From contig JAEURN010000011.1 of assembly GCA_016789105.1 (NCBI GenBank), positions 62,001 to 126,000 of the forward strand: 64,000 nucleotides of DNA. The letters run 5' to 3'. Below the pieces are notes generated by a model. The model saw only the letters and a list, made by a program, of their open reading frames with translations. It was not told the origin of the DNA and made no database searches. Positions 41,354 through 50,733 of the stretch are shown here, piece after piece. The translations under genes and the position numbers were made by a program. Source of the stretch: Armatimonadota bacterium (GTDB lineage Bacteria > Armatimonadota > Fimbriimonadia > Fimbriimonadales > Fimbriimonadaceae). Every line of letters starts with the position of its first letter. Within the stretch, counting starts at the first letter, position 1.

Positions 41354-42550
41354 ATGCTCCTTGCCCTTGCGACGATCCTGATGGTTCAGGCGAAAAAAAT
41401 CGAACCCCCGGCGGCTTTCGCCATGGCATTCAGCCCCAATGCGGAGACCCGGCGGCAGGGATTTGAGGCCTTGTCCTCTATCGATTGGAAGCCGGAGTTC
41501 AAAAAAACGGCTTGGGACGCCTACCGCAAGTCGGCAATGCATGCCGCCCTTGGAAAAGAATTCTCCGAACGCCAGATCCGCACGGACGACCGAACCGCCC
41601 CATTCAAGTGGAGGGTCGTCGGGACAGAAGTGCCTGGCCAGCCGATGCCCCTGGTCATTGCGCTCCACGGTGGCGGGAGCGGACCCAAGGAGATGAACGA
41701 CAGCCAATGGGAGGGCATGTTCAGCAAGTACTACAACGATGCGCCGGCACGGGCCCCCTATGTTTATTGTGCGTTGCGGGCCCCCAACGATGAATGGAAC
41801 GGCTTTTACGATGACAGCATCGCTCAAGTTATCGAGCGGCTCATCTTGGCGTTTGAGCTGTTTGGGAATGTCGATGCCAGCCGGGTTGTGGTAACGGGGG
41901 CCTCCCACGGTGGGTACGGGGTGTTTGTCATTGCACCCAAAATCCCCCACCGGTTTGCCGCCGCCAATGCAAGCTCTGGCGCCCCGACGGACGGAGAAAC
42001 GGAAGGCGAAAACCTCCGAAACCTCTACTTCACCACGGTCAACGGTGCCTTGGACACGGCCTATGGCCGGTTCGACCGGATGAAAGCGTTCTCGGCCAAA
42101 CGCAAGGAATGGCAAGCCGAAGATGGCGGATTCCCTGGGGGAATTGCAATCTTGGAAGGAGTGGGCCACTTCGTCCCCGACCGCGATAAACCCGACGAGT
42201 TGCTCCAGCAAAAGCGGGCCACCGCACCCGAAAAACTGTTTTGGACGCAGACCGACGACCGGGTGAAAACCCACTACTACCTTTGTGACCCCTCGCCCAA
42301 ACCTGGGAAGAAGATCCGGGTGGAGCGGATTGGCCAATCGGTAGCCATTGTCAACCGGGATGGCGGCACGTTGATCCTCTATCCACCGCCGGGATGGGTG
42401 CAAAACGAATTCGTCGTGATTTGGGGGAAATCCAGCACTGCCTTTCATCCCCAACCAAGCTGCGCGGCGTATGCGGAATCCCTGGCCCTGTATGGGGACC
42501 CGGCTTTTGCCACGCCCTTTAAAATCAAGGTGGAAAACAGTGGCCAGTAG
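41354..42550 (+). CDS. Alpha/beta hydrolase, probably exported
   Basis: 398 residues. A hydrophobic start (MLLALATILMVQA) resembles a short signal sequence. The hydrolase core has the oxyanion motif LHGGGSGP near 108, nucleophile GASHGGYG near 180 and a candidate base in LEGVGHFVPD near 258. Family resemblance is to secreted esterase/phospholipase-like proteins of the COG4099 or PHB-depolymerase class. The C-terminal 110 residues form an extra module ending with Tyr/Phe-rich strands. Eight bases separate it from the peptidase gene downstream, so they are likely cotranscribed. Substrate unknown. Confidence 0.68.
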   Translation: MLLALATILMVQAKKIEPPAAFAMAFSPNAETRRQGFEALSSIDWKPEFKKTAWDAYRKSAMHAALGKEFSERQIRTDDRTAPFKWRVVGTEVPGQPMPLVIALHGGGSGPKEMNDSQWEGMFSKYYNDAPARAPYVYCALRAPNDEWNGFYDDSIAQVIERLILAFELFGNVDASRVVVTGASHGGYGVFVIAPKIPHRFAAANASSGAPTDGETEGENLRNLYFTTVNGALDTAYGRFDRMKAFSAKRKEWQAEDGGFPGGIAILEGVGHFVPDRDKPDELLQQKRATAPEKLFWTQTDDRVKTHYYLCDPSPKPGKKIRVERIGQSVAIVNRDGGTLILYPPPGWVQNEFVVIWGKSSTAFHPQPSCAAYAESLALYGDPAFATPFKIKVENSGQ

Positions 42551-42557
42551 CATCGGA

Positions 42558-43682
42558 ATGGTTGATGAAGCGCGTTTGGTTGCTCTTTTCAAAGCGTTGG
42601 TTTCCATCGACGCCCCTTCCCGACACGAGCGCGACTGCGTTGATTACGTCACGGGGATCCTGGGTTCGATGGGGATCGAGCATTGGGAAGACGGTGCGGC
42701 GGCGGTCGTTGGCGGCAACGCGGGCAATGTTATCGCCAAACTGCCGGGGACCAAACCCGGGGCCCCAACTTTGTTCTTTAGCGCCCATTTTGATACGGTC
42801 GAGCCGACGGCCGGCCTGAAGATCGTCGAAGAGGGCGACCTGATCAAGTCCGACGGAACGACAATCCTCGGCGCGGACGACAAGGCGGGGATGGCCGCGA
42901 TATTGGAAGCGGTCCGGCTTTTGCAGGCGAACCGGCCCCCCCACGGAGATATCTATTTGCTGTTCAACGTTTGCGAAGAAGTCGGATTGCTCGGCGCGGG
43001 GGCCCTCGATCTCAAGGACCTGGGGATCGACTACGGCTATGTTTTGGACACCGGCCCCCCGGTCGGCACTTTTGTCAACCGCACGGCGACGCATGACGCA
43101 TTGGAGGTGACGTTCATCGGGAAGCCCGCCCATGCCGGCAAACACCCGGAGGATGGGATTTCGGCCATCCAGGTGGCGGCGGAGGCAATCTATGGGATGA
43201 AACTGGGGCGGATCGGCCCGGAAACGACAGCCAACTTCGGCCTTATCACCGGCGGGACGGGAGTCAACGTTGTCCCCGCCCGGGTTCACCTGAGCGGCGA
43301 GGCCCGATCCACAAGCGAAGCCGAATTGGATGCCCAGATTGCGCACATGATCGAGAAATGCCGATCCGCGGCCGCCCGTTGGGGTGCCCAAGTGGAAATC
43401 ATCCACGAGCGGCACTACCACGCCTACACGGTGCCAGAAGATGCGCCGGTGATCCAAACCGCCTTTGCCGCCAGCCGGGCTTGTGGATTTGAACCGGCGT
43501 TGAGGACGACTCTCGGCGGGAGCGACGCCAACAAGATCAATGCCATGGGGATCCCCTGCATTGTGGTTGCGACCGGCATGGACAAAATCCACACCCATGA
43601 GGAAGAAGTCAGCCGCCGTTCACTGGTCGAAAACGCCTGGCTGACCTATGAGTTGGCGATCCAGGCCGCCCTGCCCGGTTAA
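42558..43682 (+). CDS. Peptidase T-like M20 metallopeptidase
   Basis: A 374-residue M20-family enzyme with the two-zinc site spread over SAHFDTVEP (first His, Asp), LGADDKAG (bridging Asp), CEEVGLLG (catalytic Glu, Glu ligand) and the final His in DKIHTHEE. The dimerisation domain starts near KPAHAGKHPEDG. This order matches PepT-like tripeptidase or carboxypeptidase relatives in the cytosol. ATG 42558 (MVDEARLVALF) is preferred; an upstream in-frame ATG at 42471 falls inside the hydrolase gene. The stop overlaps metF by four bases, converging. Confidence 0.88.
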   Translation: MVDEARLVALFKALVSIDAPSRHERDCVDYVTGILGSMGIEHWEDGAAAVVGGNAGNVIAKLPGTKPGAPTLFFSAHFDTVEPTAGLKIVEEGDLIKSDGTTILGADDKAGMAAILEAVRLLQANRPPHGDIYLLFNVCEEVGLLGAGALDLKDLGIDYGYVLDTGPPVGTFVNRTATHDALEVTFIGKPAHAGKHPEDGISAIQVAAEAIYGMKLGRIGPETTANFGLITGGTGVNVVPARVHLSGEARSTSEAELDAQIAHMIEKCRSAAARWGAQVEIIHERHYHAYTVPEDAPVIQTAFAASRACGFEPALRTTLGGSDANKINAMGIPCIVVATGMDKIHTHEEEVSRRSLVENAWLTYELAIQAALPG

Positions 43683-44539
43683 CCCCGCAACGCTTCGACA
43701 ACAACTCGGGTTGCCGGGCTTTTGTTCAACGTATAAAAGTGAATGCCCGGGACACCGGCGGCCAGGAGTTCTGTGCATTGGGCGATGGCGTGGGCAATTC
43801 CGATGTGGTAGACGGCGGCCGGCGCCCCTTCATATTGATCCAGCAGTTTGAGTAGGTGGGAGGGGATCGTTGCCCCACACATCTCGGTGAACCGGCGCAC
43901 CTGCGCCACGCCCTGGATGGGCATGATCCCGGGGATGATGGGTTGGGTGACCCCGACACTCCGGGCCCTGCCCACAAATTCGAAGTACTTGTCGTTGTCG
44001 AAGAACAGTTGGGTGATGAAAAAATCGACCCCTTCGTCGGCTTTGGCCCTCAAGGCGTCCAAGTCGGCCTGCTTGGAAACCGCTTCTGTGTGCTTTTCGG
44101 GGTAACAGGCGGCCGCGACGCACGCGTTGGGTACCTCTTTGCGGATGAGCCCAACCAACTCGGCGGCAAAATTACAGAAACCAGGTTCGGCAGGTGAGCC
44201 GTCGACCGGGGCATCGCCCCTCAGGGCCAAGATGTTGAGCAAACCCCGAGTTTTCACATCCTCCAAAGTGTCGCGGATTTCCTTTTCGGGAACGCCCAGG
44301 CATGTGAGGTGGACCATAGGTTCCAGCGCATGCTCGTTGCGGATTTTTTCGGCCCAATCGACGGTTTTGCGGCGGGTGGACCCGCCAGCACCACAGGTAA
44401 CACTGACGAAGTGGGGGCTGAGCCGGGCAAGTTGGCCGATGGACTCGAACAGATTTTTCTCGCCATTCCCGGTTTTTGGTGGGAAAAACTCAAACGAGAA
44501 GCCTGGGTTACCGGCCCCGAATCCGTCGCAGATGCGCAT
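43679..44539 (-). CDS. metF: Methylenetetrahydrofolate reductase
   Basis: A 286-residue MetF that reduces 5,10-methylenetetrahydrofolate to 5-methyltetrahydrofolate using FAD, supplying methyl groups for methionine synthesis. Motifs are FSFEFFPPKT at the N-terminus, VSVTCGAGGSTR (flavin/folate region), LALRGD near 120, and FFITQLFFDN. Length is normal for the bacterial form. It has a single-gene setting between convergent pepT and the divergent-side nuclease gene; the hairpin at 44575-44607 lies upstream of its start. Confidence 0.93.
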   Translation of the reverse strand: MRICDGFGAGNPGFSFEFFPPKTGNGEKNLFESIGQLARLSPHFVSVTCGAGGSTRRKTVDWAEKIRNEHALEPMVHLTCLGVPEKEIRDTLEDVKTRGLLNILALRGDAPVDGSPAEPGFCNFAAELVGLIRKEVPNACVAAACYPEKHTEAVSKQADLDALRAKADEGVDFFITQLFFDNDKYFEFVGRARSVGVTQPIIPGIMPIQGVAQVRRFTEMCGATIPSHLLKLLDQYEGAPAAVYHIGIAHAIAQCTELLAAGVPGIHFYTLNKSPATRVVVEALRG

Positions 44540-44574
44540 TTCGTCTTTAAAGAGGATACCGGGACAAACGATTG

Positions 44575-44607
44575 TGCCCCCTCACCCGGCTGTGAAGGGG
44601 CATTTTT
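44575..44607 (+). terminator. Hairpin with T tail between metF and the PEP-CTERM nuclease
   Basis: TGCCCCCTCAC (44575-44585), loop CCGGCT, GTGAAGGGGCA (44592-44602) with one C-A mismatch, then TTTTT. The T tail is on the plus strand although both flanking genes are minus, so it may block antisense transcription or act as a minus-strand hairpin in the metF leader. Confidence 0.55.
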
Positions 44608-44616
44608 CGCATTTTA

Positions 44617-45729
44617 TTAGGAGTTTTTGCGCTTTCTCGCAACCAACAGAGCGATTCCTGCGAGAGTAGCCATACTGGCGGGTTCGGGGACGGCTTGATA
44701 GTTGATGTCCGCAAAGACCGGCAGGTGCCCGCCGGACGGTGTTGCGGCATCCTTCAGGGCCTGGGCGATGGTGGCACCGACCATGGCGTTCCCGCTGACG
44801 GTGAGGCTGGAGTTGAGACTCGTCCCGTCGTTGCCCCAAGCGCGGTAGCTGTGATTGGCGTCGTTCCAGGTTGTTGTGGAATAGGCTTGCTGCCAAACCC
44901 CAGCATATTCGGTCCCTACTCCATCGCCGAATCCGGAACCCATCAGAATTTGGTCGTGGCGGTCATCCATGCCGCCCGCCCCGGTCGGGTCTTGGGTGTG
45001 GACGAATCTGAGAGTGCTACTCCCGTTCCATGATCCCGGCGTGTTGATGGGATCAAAGAAGCGACCGCGATTTTGAGCGGCCGAGGCAACCAGGGATTGG
45101 TACGCAGCTTGGGTAGACGACTGCATATTGAAGTCGCCGACCGCCATGATTTGGTAATTGGCGGCCAGCCCGTTGGCATTGGATCTGATGGCGTCTGCTT
45201 CGATCAGTCGGCGGTTTTGATCGTCTGTGGTTGCCCCCGACTTGTAATGGCTGTTGTAGACGCCGAATTTTTCCGTCGCTGCGGCATTCCCGGTCAGCGA
45301 AAAGTCAAAGCGCCAGACATCGCGGGGGTTGGCTGAGGTTCCGCCGGCGGCCAAAACGAGGTTGGCGGAAACTGAATTCACTTTGGATGTCCGGTAGAAC
45401 ATCGCCGTGTCGCTGGTCACGCTCGTCCCGGTCAGGCTGCCAAAGCTGACAGCCCAGTCGCCGGTGCTGCCGCTGGCCGTGTTGAGCAAGTTTTTGAACG
45501 TGTTGGCCGCCGTCGCGCTCTGGATTTCTTGGGCAAAAATGACGTCGGGGCGGAAAGTCCTCCCGGAAAAGACCCCGTAGGCGGCGGTTTGGATCCCAGC
45601 GTTTTGGGTGGCATCCGTTCCGTCGAACAGGCTGACATTCCAGGTGGCGACGCGCAGGGTGTCAGCTCCGGCCAGGGCGGCAAAAACGGTGAGCACAACG
45701 ACGCCACCCCTCCTCATCAAGCAATTCAT
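44617..45729 (-). CDS. Exported endonuclease/exonuclease/phosphatase-family protein with PEP-CTERM tail
   Basis: About 370 residues. Signal peptide (MRRGGVVVLTVFAALAGA) begins at 45729 or 45717. The EEP fold is recognisable from RVATWNVSLFDG, IFAQEIQS (catalytic Glu), YNSHYKSG, VGDFNMQS (Asp, Asn) and DRHDQILMG. Such enzymes cleave phosphodiester bonds with a divalent metal. It ends VPEPASMATL, a hydrophobic stretch and RKRKNS, a third PEP-CTERM tail in this window, so a surface-located nuclease is expected. Upstream in-frame starts run into tRNA-Leu and are rejected. Confidence 0.85.
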   Translation of the reverse strand: MNCLMRRGGVVVLTVFAALAGADTLRVATWNVSLFDGTDATQNAGIQTAAYGVFSGRTFRPDVIFAQEIQSATAANTFKNLLNTASGSTGDWAVSFGSLTGTSVTSDTAMFYRTSKVNSVSANLVLAAGGTSANPRDVWRFDFSLTGNAAATEKFGVYNSHYKSGATTDDQNRRLIEADAIRSNANGLAANYQIMAVGDFNMQSSTQAAYQSLVASAAQNRGRFFDPINTPGSWNGSSTLRFVHTQDPTGAGGMDDRHDQILMGSGFGDGVGTEYAGVWQQAYSTTTWNDANHSYRAWGNDGTSLNSSLTVSGNAMVGATIAQALKDAATPSGGHLPVFADINYQAVPEPASMATLAGIALLVARKRKNS

Positions 45730-45845
45730 CGTCTCAAGATACTGCTTGCCCATTGAGGGGACGGGGTACAAATACCAGGTTTTTGGGCCTCCCTTGCCAG
45801 CATTGCCGGGCGCGAATGCGGTTGCCTTAAAGAAAGTAAAAGGAT

Positions 45846-45931
45846 TGGTGCGCCGAAAAGGACTCGAACCTTCACGCTTTGTGGGCACTACCACCTCAAG
45901 GTAGCGTGTCTACCAATTCCACCATCGGCGC
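45846..45931 (-). tRNA. tRNA-Leu (anticodon GAG)
   Basis: Minus strand, 86 nt with encoded CCA. Acceptor GCGCCGA pairs with the 3' TCGGCGC region. The anticodon stem CTACC/GGTAG closes the loop TTGAGGT, giving GAG. A long variable arm (GTGCCCACAAAGCGT region), as expected for tRNA-Leu, and T-arm GGTTCGAGTCC are present. It reads CUC and CUU codons. Confidence 0.95.
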
Positions 45932-45969
45932 AACCGAGGAACGCCATGATACCCTCCCGGTGGCTGGTC

Positions 45970-46422
45970 CTATCGCGCGTCGATGACCAATGTGACCGGG
46001 CCGTCGTTGACCAGCGATACCTCCATGTGGGCGCCGAATTCGCCGGTTTGGACTCCGCGCACAAGGGGTTTGATTGCCCGGACGAACGATTCGTAAAGGG
46101 CTTTGCCTTGATCGTATCCAGCGGATTCGGTAAAGCTGGGCCGCCGCGAGGAGTAAGCATCGGCGTAGAGCGTGAATTGGCTGACGACCAATACCTGTGG
46201 TTCCCCGGAATCGGGCAGATCCTTAAGGGCCAGGTTCATTTTGCCCGTGGAATCGGAGAAGATCCGGAGGCCTGCTACCCGGTCTGCTAGGTCAAGGGAT
46301 TGGGGTTCCACGCTGTGCCGATGGGCGGCCAAAAGAACGAGCAAACCTGGCCCGCACCGGCCGACCACTTCCCCGCCGACAGAAACCTCGGCACGGGAAA
46401 CGCGTTGGACAACGGCCCTCAC
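45970..46422 (-). CDS. dtd: D-aminoacyl-tRNA deacylase
   Basis: A 150-residue Dtd that removes D-amino acids wrongly loaded on tRNA. Diagnostic parts are MRAVVQRVSRAEVSV at the start, the SQFTLYAD motif near 81 and the C-terminal NDGPVTLVID, which carries the cross-subunit Gly-cisPro. Full length. ATG overlaps the rel stop by four bases, the common rel-dtd gene pair, so the two are coupled. Confidence 0.95.
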   Translation of the reverse strand: MRAVVQRVSRAEVSVGGEVVGRCGPGLLVLLAAHRHSVEPQSLDLADRVAGLRIFSDSTGKMNLALKDLPDSGEPQVLVVSQFTLYADAYSSRRPSFTESAGYDQGKALYESFVRAIKPLVRGVQTGEFGAHMEVSLVNDGPVTLVIDAR

Positions 46423-48635
46423 CGGGATTTCACCGCCCCTGGGGCTTGGACGCGGAGGATAGAGATGACATCCCCGAAATTACCGATCATGGTCATGAGT
46501 TCGCGCAGGTGTTTGTTGTCGACGACTTCGATCCCGATCAGGATTTCGGCCGTGTTGTTGGGCAAGGTTTTGATGCGGGCCCCGGTGACGTTGGTCTTGC
46601 TTTCGCCAAAGATGCTGACGATATCCATCAACAATCCCTGGCGATTGACGCAGGTGATTGAAATGTGGACGGGATAGGATTTTCCGTCGGGCTTCCATTT
46701 GATAGGTGTGATCCGTTCGGGGTCTTTTTCCGACATGGCCAAGACGTTTGGGCAAAGCCGCCGGTGGATCATGATGCCGCGGCCGCGGGTCACGAATCCG
46801 ACCACTTCTTCTCCGGGAACGGGCTCGCAGCACCGGGCCCGTTTGGTCATAACTTGGTCGATGCCGGTGACAACTGTCGGTTCGACCTGTTGCGGGGCGG
46901 CGGGGCCTTGCGGGGCGGGGTCGGCCTCGCGGATCTTCGCCACGATTTTGTCGGCAACGGACTGGACGCTCGTCAACCCCTCGCCAACCCGCGCAAAAAC
47001 GTCCATCGGGGTTTGACAGTCTTTGACTTTGGCGACGATCTCTTTGAGGTTGTCGTCGGAGAGTGCCCTTTTGGCGTCTATCCCGCGGGCTTTGAGTTCC
47101 CTTTCGATGGCGTCGCGCCCCCGTTGGATGATGGCGTCGCGGTTGCGCTTGCGGAAGTAAGCCCGGATTTTGCTCCGGGTGTGCGAGCTTTTGGTGTGCT
47201 CTAGCCAATCCAGGCTGGGCTGGGCGTTGCTGCGGGTGATGATTTCCACCACGTCCCCATTTTTGATTTGAGTTCCAAGCGGGACGACCGCGCCGTTGAC
47301 CTTGGCCATGACCAGCTGTTCGCCCAGCCTGGTGTGAACCCGAAAAGCAAAGTCGATCGGCGTGGATCCGGCCGGCAAATCAACAACGTCGCCAGTAGGC
47401 GTGAAGGCAAAAACCTGTTCGGCGAAAAGGTCGGTGCTGACCGACCGCAAAAAGTCGCTTGAGGATGCGTTGTCGGTGTCGAAGTCAAAGAGCTGCTTTC
47501 TCAGCATGGCAAAGCCCGCGGCATCATCGGGTTTGCCCGCGCCCTCCTTGTAGGTCCAGTGCGCGGCGATGCCGAACTCGGCGATTTCGTGCATTTTCCG
47601 AGTCCGAATCTGGACTTCCAACGGCTCGCCTCCTGGTCCGACAACCTTGGTGTGCAGGCTTTTGTATCCGTTCGGCTTAGGATTTTGGATGTAGTCGGTG
47701 AAGAGCCCGGGGATCGGTTGCCACAGTTCGGTGACAAGCCCAAGCGCCAAATAGCATTCGTGCTGTTGCTCGCAAATGACGCGGATTGCGATCAAGTCCA
47801 GGATCTCATCCCAGGGGACACCCTGCTTGACGTGTTTGTTAAAAATGCTGAACAAGTGTTTGGGACGCCCAACGACTTTTGCGTCGTTGAGCCCCTTATC
47901 TTTCAGGAGGGCGGAAAGCTGGTCAATGGCGACTTTGAGATCTTCTTCCCTTTCCGACCTTGATTTGGCCACCCGTTCGCTGATTTGGCGGAATTCGTCT
48001 GGGTGCAAGGTTTTAAAGGCCAGGTCTTCTAATTGCCACTTGACTTGCCAGATTCCCAACCTTGCCGCAATGGGGGCATAGACCTCCAACGTTTCGTTGG
48101 CGATCCGAACCTGCTTTTCCGGCTGCATGGATTCCAGGGTTTGCATGTTGTGCAGCCGATCGGCCAGTTTGATGACCATGACTCGGAAGTCGTCGGCCAT
48201 GGCGAGGAGGAGTTTGCGCAGGCTTTCGGCGGCGCGGGTGGATTCAGCCCGGCTCCTTTGGCGTTCGGTCGATTCGGCGAGCCGCGGGGATTGGAGCTTG
48301 GTGACTCCTTCCGTCATATGCCGGACGTCCTTGCCAAACTCCCTTTCGACATCTTCGGCGGTGACGGGCGTGTCTTCCAACACATCGTGGAGGAGCGCGG
48401 CGCAGATGCAATCGGCATCCATCCCCAGCTCGGCAACCGTTGCGGCGACGGCCACCGGGTGGATGATGTACATCTCGCCGGATTTGCGGAATTGCCCTTC
48501 GTGAGCCAGCCGGGCCAGGGCCAAAGCGGCCTCAAGTTTGTCGCAGCCCTGGCCGGGCCAGTGCTGGGCGAATGCCGCCAGCACCCTGTCCCATCCGGGG
48601 ATGGTTGCGTCGGGAGGATTCACCGGGGAGGCCAT
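46419..48635 (-). CDS. rel: Bifunctional (p)ppGpp synthetase/hydrolase
   Basis: 738 residues with the usual RSH order. The HD hydrolase comes first (HPVAVAATVAELGMD, LLHDVLEDT) and the synthetase second (LKVAIDQLSALL, DLIAIRVIC, GYKSLHTKVVGP). TGS (FAFTPTGDVVDLPAGSTPIDFAF) and the zinc-finger/helical region (RARCCEPVPGEEVVGFVTRGRGI, with two adjacent Cys) follow. The C-terminal ACT domain (VHISITCVNRQGLLMDIVSIF) ends it. Both active sites look intact, so the protein should make and degrade the stringent-response alarmone. Proposed start at 48635; shorter starts are possible. Dtd follows in an ATGA overlap. Confidence 0.95.
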   Translation of the reverse strand: MASPVNPPDATIPGWDRVLAAFAQHWPGQGCDKLEAALALARLAHEGQFRKSGEMYIIHPVAVAATVAELGMDADCICAALLHDVLEDTPVTAEDVEREFGKDVRHMTEGVTKLQSPRLAESTERQRSRAESTRAAESLRKLLLAMADDFRVMVIKLADRLHNMQTLESMQPEKQVRIANETLEVYAPIAARLGIWQVKWQLEDLAFKTLHPDEFRQISERVAKSRSEREEDLKVAIDQLSALLKDKGLNDAKVVGRPKHLFSIFNKHVKQGVPWDEILDLIAIRVICEQQHECYLALGLVTELWQPIPGLFTDYIQNPKPNGYKSLHTKVVGPGGEPLEVQIRTRKMHEIAEFGIAAHWTYKEGAGKPDDAAGFAMLRKQLFDFDTDNASSSDFLRSVSTDLFAEQVFAFTPTGDVVDLPAGSTPIDFAFRVHTRLGEQLVMAKVNGAVVPLGTQIKNGDVVEIITRSNAQPSLDWLEHTKSSHTRSKIRAYFRKRNRDAIIQRGRDAIERELKARGIDAKRALSDDNLKEIVAKVKDCQTPMDVFARVGEGLTSVQSVADKIVAKIREADPAPQGPAAPQQVEPTVVTGIDQVMTKRARCCEPVPGEEVVGFVTRGRGIMIHRRLCPNVLAMSEKDPERITPIKWKPDGKSYPVHISITCVNRQGLLMDIVSIFGESKTNVTGARIKTLPNNTAEILIGIEVVDNKHLRELMTMIGNFGDVISILRVQAPGAVKSR

Positions 48636-48703
48636 GCGGGGGCTACGGGGATTGGGGGATTATAGCATCCCGCCTTGGGGGCAGCCATCGACCCCCTTCT
48701 TGG

Positions 48704-49738
48704 TCAGCGCACCCGGGCGACGATGTCAGAGAATTCGGTGGGGATAAAGATATCTTGGTACGTTTTGATGGCGAACCGGTCTGTCATGCCGGCAACATAG
48801 TCGACGGCCCCTTGGAGCCCTTCAAAGCCCGGCGGCAGGTTCCCTGGCTTGGAGAAGTGCACCAAGAGCTCCCGGACGATCCGTTTGGCCTTGACCACTT
48901 GGGCCATAGGCAGCGGTTCGCGAAGGTAGACGTTCACAAAGAGCCATTCTTTGAGGTCGTTCATGGCGTCCAACATGCCTGGAGAGAGGGTGATGGCATC
49001 CTGTTCGCGGCTTTGGTTCACGACGTCTTGGACCATCGCCCCGATCCGTTGCCCATGGGTGCCGCCGATGGCAAGGAACCGGTCGGGGATCTCTATGATC
49101 AAGCCGCTGCGGAGCGCATCGTCTAGGTCATGGTTGAGATAGGCGATCCGGTCGCTGATCCGCACGACCGCAGCTTCCAGCGTAGACGTCTGCTCGCCAT
49201 CGGATGCGGAAAGGTCTTTGCGGCCCTTGCTGTGCCCGCCGATCCCGGCCCGGACCTCGGCGGTGAGGTTCAAATCGGCAAGGACATCGACGATGCGCAG
49301 GCTGTGTTCATAATGCGTGAACCCTTTGGGGGTGCCTTCCCCGCCGGCAAACACCTCCTTAAGGCATTCGTCGATGGCTTGTTCGCCGGCATGGCCGAAC
49401 GGCGTGTGCCCCACATCATGTCCGAGTGCGATGGCTTCGGTAAGGTCTTCGTTCAACCGGAGGGCACGGGCGACGGTGCGAGCCACTTGGGCGACTTCGA
49501 GCGAGTGGGTGAGCCGGGTGCGGTAGTGGTCGCCTGCCGGCTCGATGAAGACTTGGGTCTTGTGTTTGAGCCGGCGGAACGGCTTGGAGTGGAGGATGCG
49601 GTCTCGGTCGCGCTGAAAGCAGGTTCGAACCGGATCCTGATCTTCGGATCGGGCCCGTCCGGCACTTTCGGCGGAAAGCTGGGCCCGTGGCGAGAGGCTG
49701 CGCCGTTCCCACTCTTCAATTTCTTCGCGGATGGTCAC
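48704..49738 (-). CDS. dgt: dGTP triphosphohydrolase-like HD protein
   Basis: A 344-residue HD-superfamily enzyme. Landmarks are FRRLKHKTQVFI, RLTHSLEVAQVARTVAR, GHDVGHTPFGHAGE (the metal-binding His-Asp) and the second-half SDRIAYLNHDLDDAL. This is the type 2/3 dGTPase family, which converts dNTPs to nucleosides and triphosphate. Specificity for dGTP alone cannot be seen. It runs with the rel gene (69 bp gap) and after the queG gene on the same strand. Confidence 0.92.
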   Translation of the reverse strand: MTIREEIEEWERRSLSPRAQLSAESAGRARSEDQDPVRTCFQRDRDRILHSKPFRRLKHKTQVFIEPAGDHYRTRLTHSLEVAQVARTVARALRLNEDLTEAIALGHDVGHTPFGHAGEQAIDECLKEVFAGGEGTPKGFTHYEHSLRIVDVLADLNLTAEVRAGIGGHSKGRKDLSASDGEQTSTLEAAVVRISDRIAYLNHDLDDALRSGLIIEIPDRFLAIGGTHGQRIGAMVQDVVNQSREQDAITLSPGMLDAMNDLKEWLFVNVYLREPLPMAQVVKAKRIVRELLVHFSKPGNLPPGFEGLQGAVDYVAGMTDRFAIKTYQDIFIPTEFSDIVARVR

Positions 49739-49776
49739 GGTTCAGCTATGGGGACGGAGGGGCCGCCAGCACCGAT

Positions 49777-50733
49777 TCATTCTTGCCCACGATTGCGCCG
49801 GTTGGCGGCGGCATTGCGTTTGAGGCCATCGAACCCGGCGCGCCGGACGGCACTGCCTTCGGTAAGGGATTCCCATCCGGGTCGCTGCATGTGCAAGATG
49901 TTTTGCAGTGTCCCGAAATCTCTCCGGTCGAGGAAGTCCGGTTCCCGGGTTTTTTCGGCACGCAAGGGCTGGCTATCGCGCGGTTGGTTGAACGGGCAGA
50001 CCTCCTGGCAGATGTCGCAACCGAACGTCCAATCCCCGACCATTTCCGCCTGCTCCGGTGTGAATTCCCCTCGTTTTTCAATGGTGAGGTAGCTGATGCA
50101 CCGGCGCGCATCGACCTGCCAAACTCCAGCACGGTTGACAATTGCACCGGTCGGGCAGGCATCGATGCAGGCGGTGCAGGTGCCGCACCCCCCAATTGCC
50201 GGGTGATCTGTCGGCAAGGCGGCCGTGGTTAGCAGAATGCCGATCAGGAACCAACTCCCCCGCTTCGAATCGATGAGGCAGGTGTTTTTGCCAAACCATC
50301 CCAAGCCAGCCCGGTTGGCATATTCTCGCTCCATGACCGGGGCGGAATCTACGCAGGGCCGCCACTGGGCGCCTGGGACGTGCGGCTCCAGGTTACGGGC
50401 CAAGGCTTTGAGCTTGCGCCGCATGACTTTGTGGTAATCGCGTCCCAACGCATAGCGGGCGACCCGCACGTCTCCGGCTGGGGGCTCCTGGCAATAATTG
50501 AGTCCGACGGCGATAACGCTCCGCACGCCGGGGAGGACCGATTCCAGGCTCGCCCTGAGCATCAAGCTTTCGGCCATGTATCCCATTTCGCCATGCAAGC
50601 CATCCTTGACCCAATCTTCCAGAACCGTGAATGATCTTGGCGGCGAGGGGTCGCAAATCCCAACCACGTCGAAACCAAGGCTTCGGGCCTCAGTTTTAAC
50701 GAGGTCAGCGATTGAGCCGTTCGTAGAGTCCAA
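49777..50733 (-). CDS. queG: Epoxyqueuosine reductase
   Basis: 318 residues. The two [4Fe-4S] motifs are plain: CGTCTACIDACP and CDICQEVCP. The cobalamin-binding N-terminal half shows VIAVGLNYCQEP and GWFGKNTCLID. QueG reduces epoxyqueuosine to queuosine in tRNA. No ATG fits before the conserved core: the start is TTG 50733, overlapping rsmA by 29 bases, which suggests coupling. Other queuosine genes are not evident in the window; the pterin-synthase-like fusion at 58589 is not necessarily related. Confidence 0.92.
   Translation of the reverse strand: MDSTNGSIADLVKTEARSLGFDVVGICDPSPPRSFTVLEDWVKDGLHGEMGYMAESLMLRASLESVLPGVRSVIAVGLNYCQEPPAGDVRVARYALGRDYHKVMRRKLKALARNLEPHVPGAQWRPCVDSAPVMEREYANRAGLGWFGKNTCLIDSKRGSWFLIGILLTTAALPTDHPAIGGCGTCTACIDACPTGAIVNRAGVWQVDARRCISYLTIEKRGEFTPEQAEMVGDWTFGCDICQEVCPFNQPRDSQPLRAEKTREPDFLDRRDFGTLQNILHMQRPGWESLTEGSAVRRAGFDGLKRNAAANRRNRGQE

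Noticed and set aside
41276-42607. A 443-residue minus-strand frame opposite the hydrolase gene
   Set aside because: The plus-strand protein has clear hydrolase motifs; the minus frame has none and no ribosome site.
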